DNA of 6,676 nt from Cyanobacteria bacterium T3Sed10_376R1m (GTDB lineage Bacteria; Cyanobacteriota; Cyanobacteriia; Cyanobacteriales; Cyanobacteriaceae): assembly GCA_003566215.1 (NCBI GenBank), contig PXEJ01000235.1, positions 1 to 6,676 of the forward strand, in the 5' to 3' direction. The stretch's first letter is position 1, and each line of letters starts with the position of its first letter. Positions 5,612-6,676 of this stretch are shown here, one piece after another. Both the position numbers and the translations under genes were made by a program. The notes beneath the pieces were generated by a model, which was given only the letters and a program-made list of their open reading frames with translations, searched no databases and had not been told where the DNA came from.

Positions 5612-6676
5612 TTAAGTTAGCATTTCACTGCCAATTAGTTTTTTATAACGTCTTGCCAACTCATTTTTCAAACTAGAATTATCTTCCATATACTTATCCT
5701 GTAAGAGAATCTTCTCCGCCGCATCCCTTGCCAATACTAACACCTCTTGATCTTCTACCAAACTCGCTAGGGCAAAGTCTGGTAAACCCGATTGACGAGA
5801 GCCTAAAACCTCCCCCGCCCCCCTCAACCTTAAATCCATCTCCGAGATAAAAAAGCCGTCTTGGGATTGTTCTAAAACTTTTAATCGTTGTAACCCATCG
5901 GGGGATTTGCTACCACTGATAAGTAAACAATGGGATTTGTGACTGCCACGGCCTACCCTACCCCGTAACTGGTGCAGTTGTGATAACCCAAAACGTTCGG
6001 CATTTTCGATTAACATTACGGTGGCATTGGGTACGTCAACCCCTACCTCGATGACAGTGGTGGAGACAATTATTTGAGTTTCGTTATCCCGAAAGGCGGT
6101 GAGGGCGGTTTCCTTTTCCTCTGACGACATTCGCCCATGGAGTAAACCTACATTGAAGTTAGTAAAAATTTTCTCGCTAAATTTTTGATGTTCGACGACG
6201 GCGGCTTTAACATCGAGTTTTTCTGATTCTTCAATCATGGGAAAGATTACATAAGCCTGTCTGCCTTGGGCAACTTCCCTTTTGATTAATTCATAGGCCT
6301 GGGTGCGCTGTTTTCCTGCCAAGACGGAAGTTTGAATGGGTTGTCTGCCAGGGGGAAGTTCGTCAATTTGGCTTACGTCTAAATCGCCATGGAGAGTGAG
6401 GGCAAGGGTGCGAGGAATGGGGGTGGCTGTCATGGTGAGGACATGGGGGGCTTTTCCTTTGGCTAAAAGACGGGCGCGTTGTTGCACCCCAAAGCGGTGT
6501 TGTTCATCGATTACCACCAAACCGAGGTTACGGAATTGGACGGGATCTTGAATTAGGGCGTGGGTGCCGATTAAAAGGGGTAATTCTCCGCTTTGGAGTT
6601 GGGAATGAATCTCCCTACGTTTGGCGGTTTTTGTTGACCCTGTGAGCAATTCTACGGGCAAATGAAGCAGGTTAAA
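5612..6676 (-). CDS. recG: ATP-dependent DNA helicase RecG, C-terminal part (cut by window edge)
   Basis: RecG is a superfamily 2 double-strand DNA translocase that remodels stalled replication forks and Holliday junctions. The frame is open from the edge (6676, first residues FNLLHLPVELL) to TAA at 5614-5612, giving 354 residues. The N-terminal wedge domain and Walker A motif lie outside the window. With fragment numbering from 6676, the visible parts are the Walker B/motif II DEQH (57-60) in VVIDEQHRFGVQ, motif III TATPIPRTLALT (from 83), motif IV region LLHGRM (178-183), motif V STTVIEVGVDVPNA (205-218), motif VI QLRGRVGRG (236-244), and the RecG-specific C-terminal segment EMDLRLRGAGEVLGSRQSG (279-297) that contains the translocation (TRG) motif. 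All motifs are intact. A TTG at 6661 could be read as a start but lies mid-domain, and the frame continues through it. The gene is upstream of mgtE-B in the reading direction, with a 55-bp gap and no clear terminator. Confidence 0.97.
   Translation of the reverse strand, partial: FNLLHLPVELLTGSTKTAKRREIHSQLQSGELPLLIGTHALIQDPVQFRNLGLVVIDEQHRFGVQQRARLLAKGKAPHVLTMTATPIPRTLALTLHGDLDVSQIDELPPGRQPIQTSVLAGKQRTQAYELIKREVAQGRQAYVIFPMIEESEKLDVKAAVVEHQKFSEKIFTNFNVGLLHGRMSSEEKETALTAFRDNETQIIVSTTVIEVGVDVPNATVMLIENAERFGLSQLHQLRGRVGRGSHKSHCLLISGSKSPDGLQRLKVLEQSQDGFFISEMDLRLRGAGEVLGSRQSGLPDFALASLVEDQEVLVLARDAAEKILLQDKYMEDNSSLKNELARRYKKLIGSEMLT

Noticed and set aside
6336..6551. 71-residue open frame on the plus strand
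   Set aside because: It lies entirely within recG on the opposite strand, and its product is low-complexity and resembles no known family. It is a shadow of the conserved helicase gene.
6659..6661. TTG codon as the start of a short helicase gene
   Set aside because: The frame continues upstream to the window edge with RecG-like residues, and the core ATP-binding motif must lie upstream. The TTG is an internal leucine.

Overview
The window looks like a piece of a cyanobacterial chromosome, probably from an AT-rich unicellular lineage. Three copies of the octamer GCGATCGC (the HIP1 palindrome typical of cyanobacteria) lie in about 6.7 kb of AT-rich DNA, where chance would give far fewer than one. 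The protein families also fit. The exact genus cannot be told from the sequence alone.

All five genes are on the minus strand, so the reading order runs from high to low coordinates. (1) 6676-5612 is the C-terminal half of the DNA helicase RecG, cut by the window edge. (2) After 55 bp, 5556-4159 encodes an MgtE-type Mg2+ channel of 465 residues (here mgtE-B). (3) A 224-bp spacer (4158-3935) has no gene but several inverted repeats. (4) 3934-2537 encodes a second 465-residue MgtE (mgtE-A), about 76% identical to the first by a hand count without gaps, and starting with GTG. (5) Only 11 bp later, 2525-1020 encodes a membrane-anchored protein with a coiled coil and a seven-bladed WD40 propeller. 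The TAG stop of mgtE-A overlaps the Shine-Dalgarno sequence of this gene, so the two are almost certainly co-transcribed and may be translationally coupled. (6) After 85 bp containing a perfect extended -10 promoter element, 934-1 encodes the N-terminal part of a subtilisin-like (S8) protease that runs off the low-coordinate edge before its catalytic serine.

RecG is a housekeeping enzyme, and the S8 protease is likely exported or membrane-tethered. The core of interest is the tandem mgtE pair plus the WD40 membrane protein. The paralogs differ most in the first CBS domain, the cytoplasmic regulatory part of the channel, while the N-terminal domain and the pore segment are well conserved. This suggests two channels with the same transport role but different gating inputs. 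The WD40 protein has two membrane helices and a cytoplasmic-side propeller by charge bias, so it could dock on MgtE or scaffold other proteins near it; this link rests only on gene coupling. I found no CRISPR array, RNA gene, insertion sequence or convincing intrinsic terminator, and no clear novel multi-gene system.
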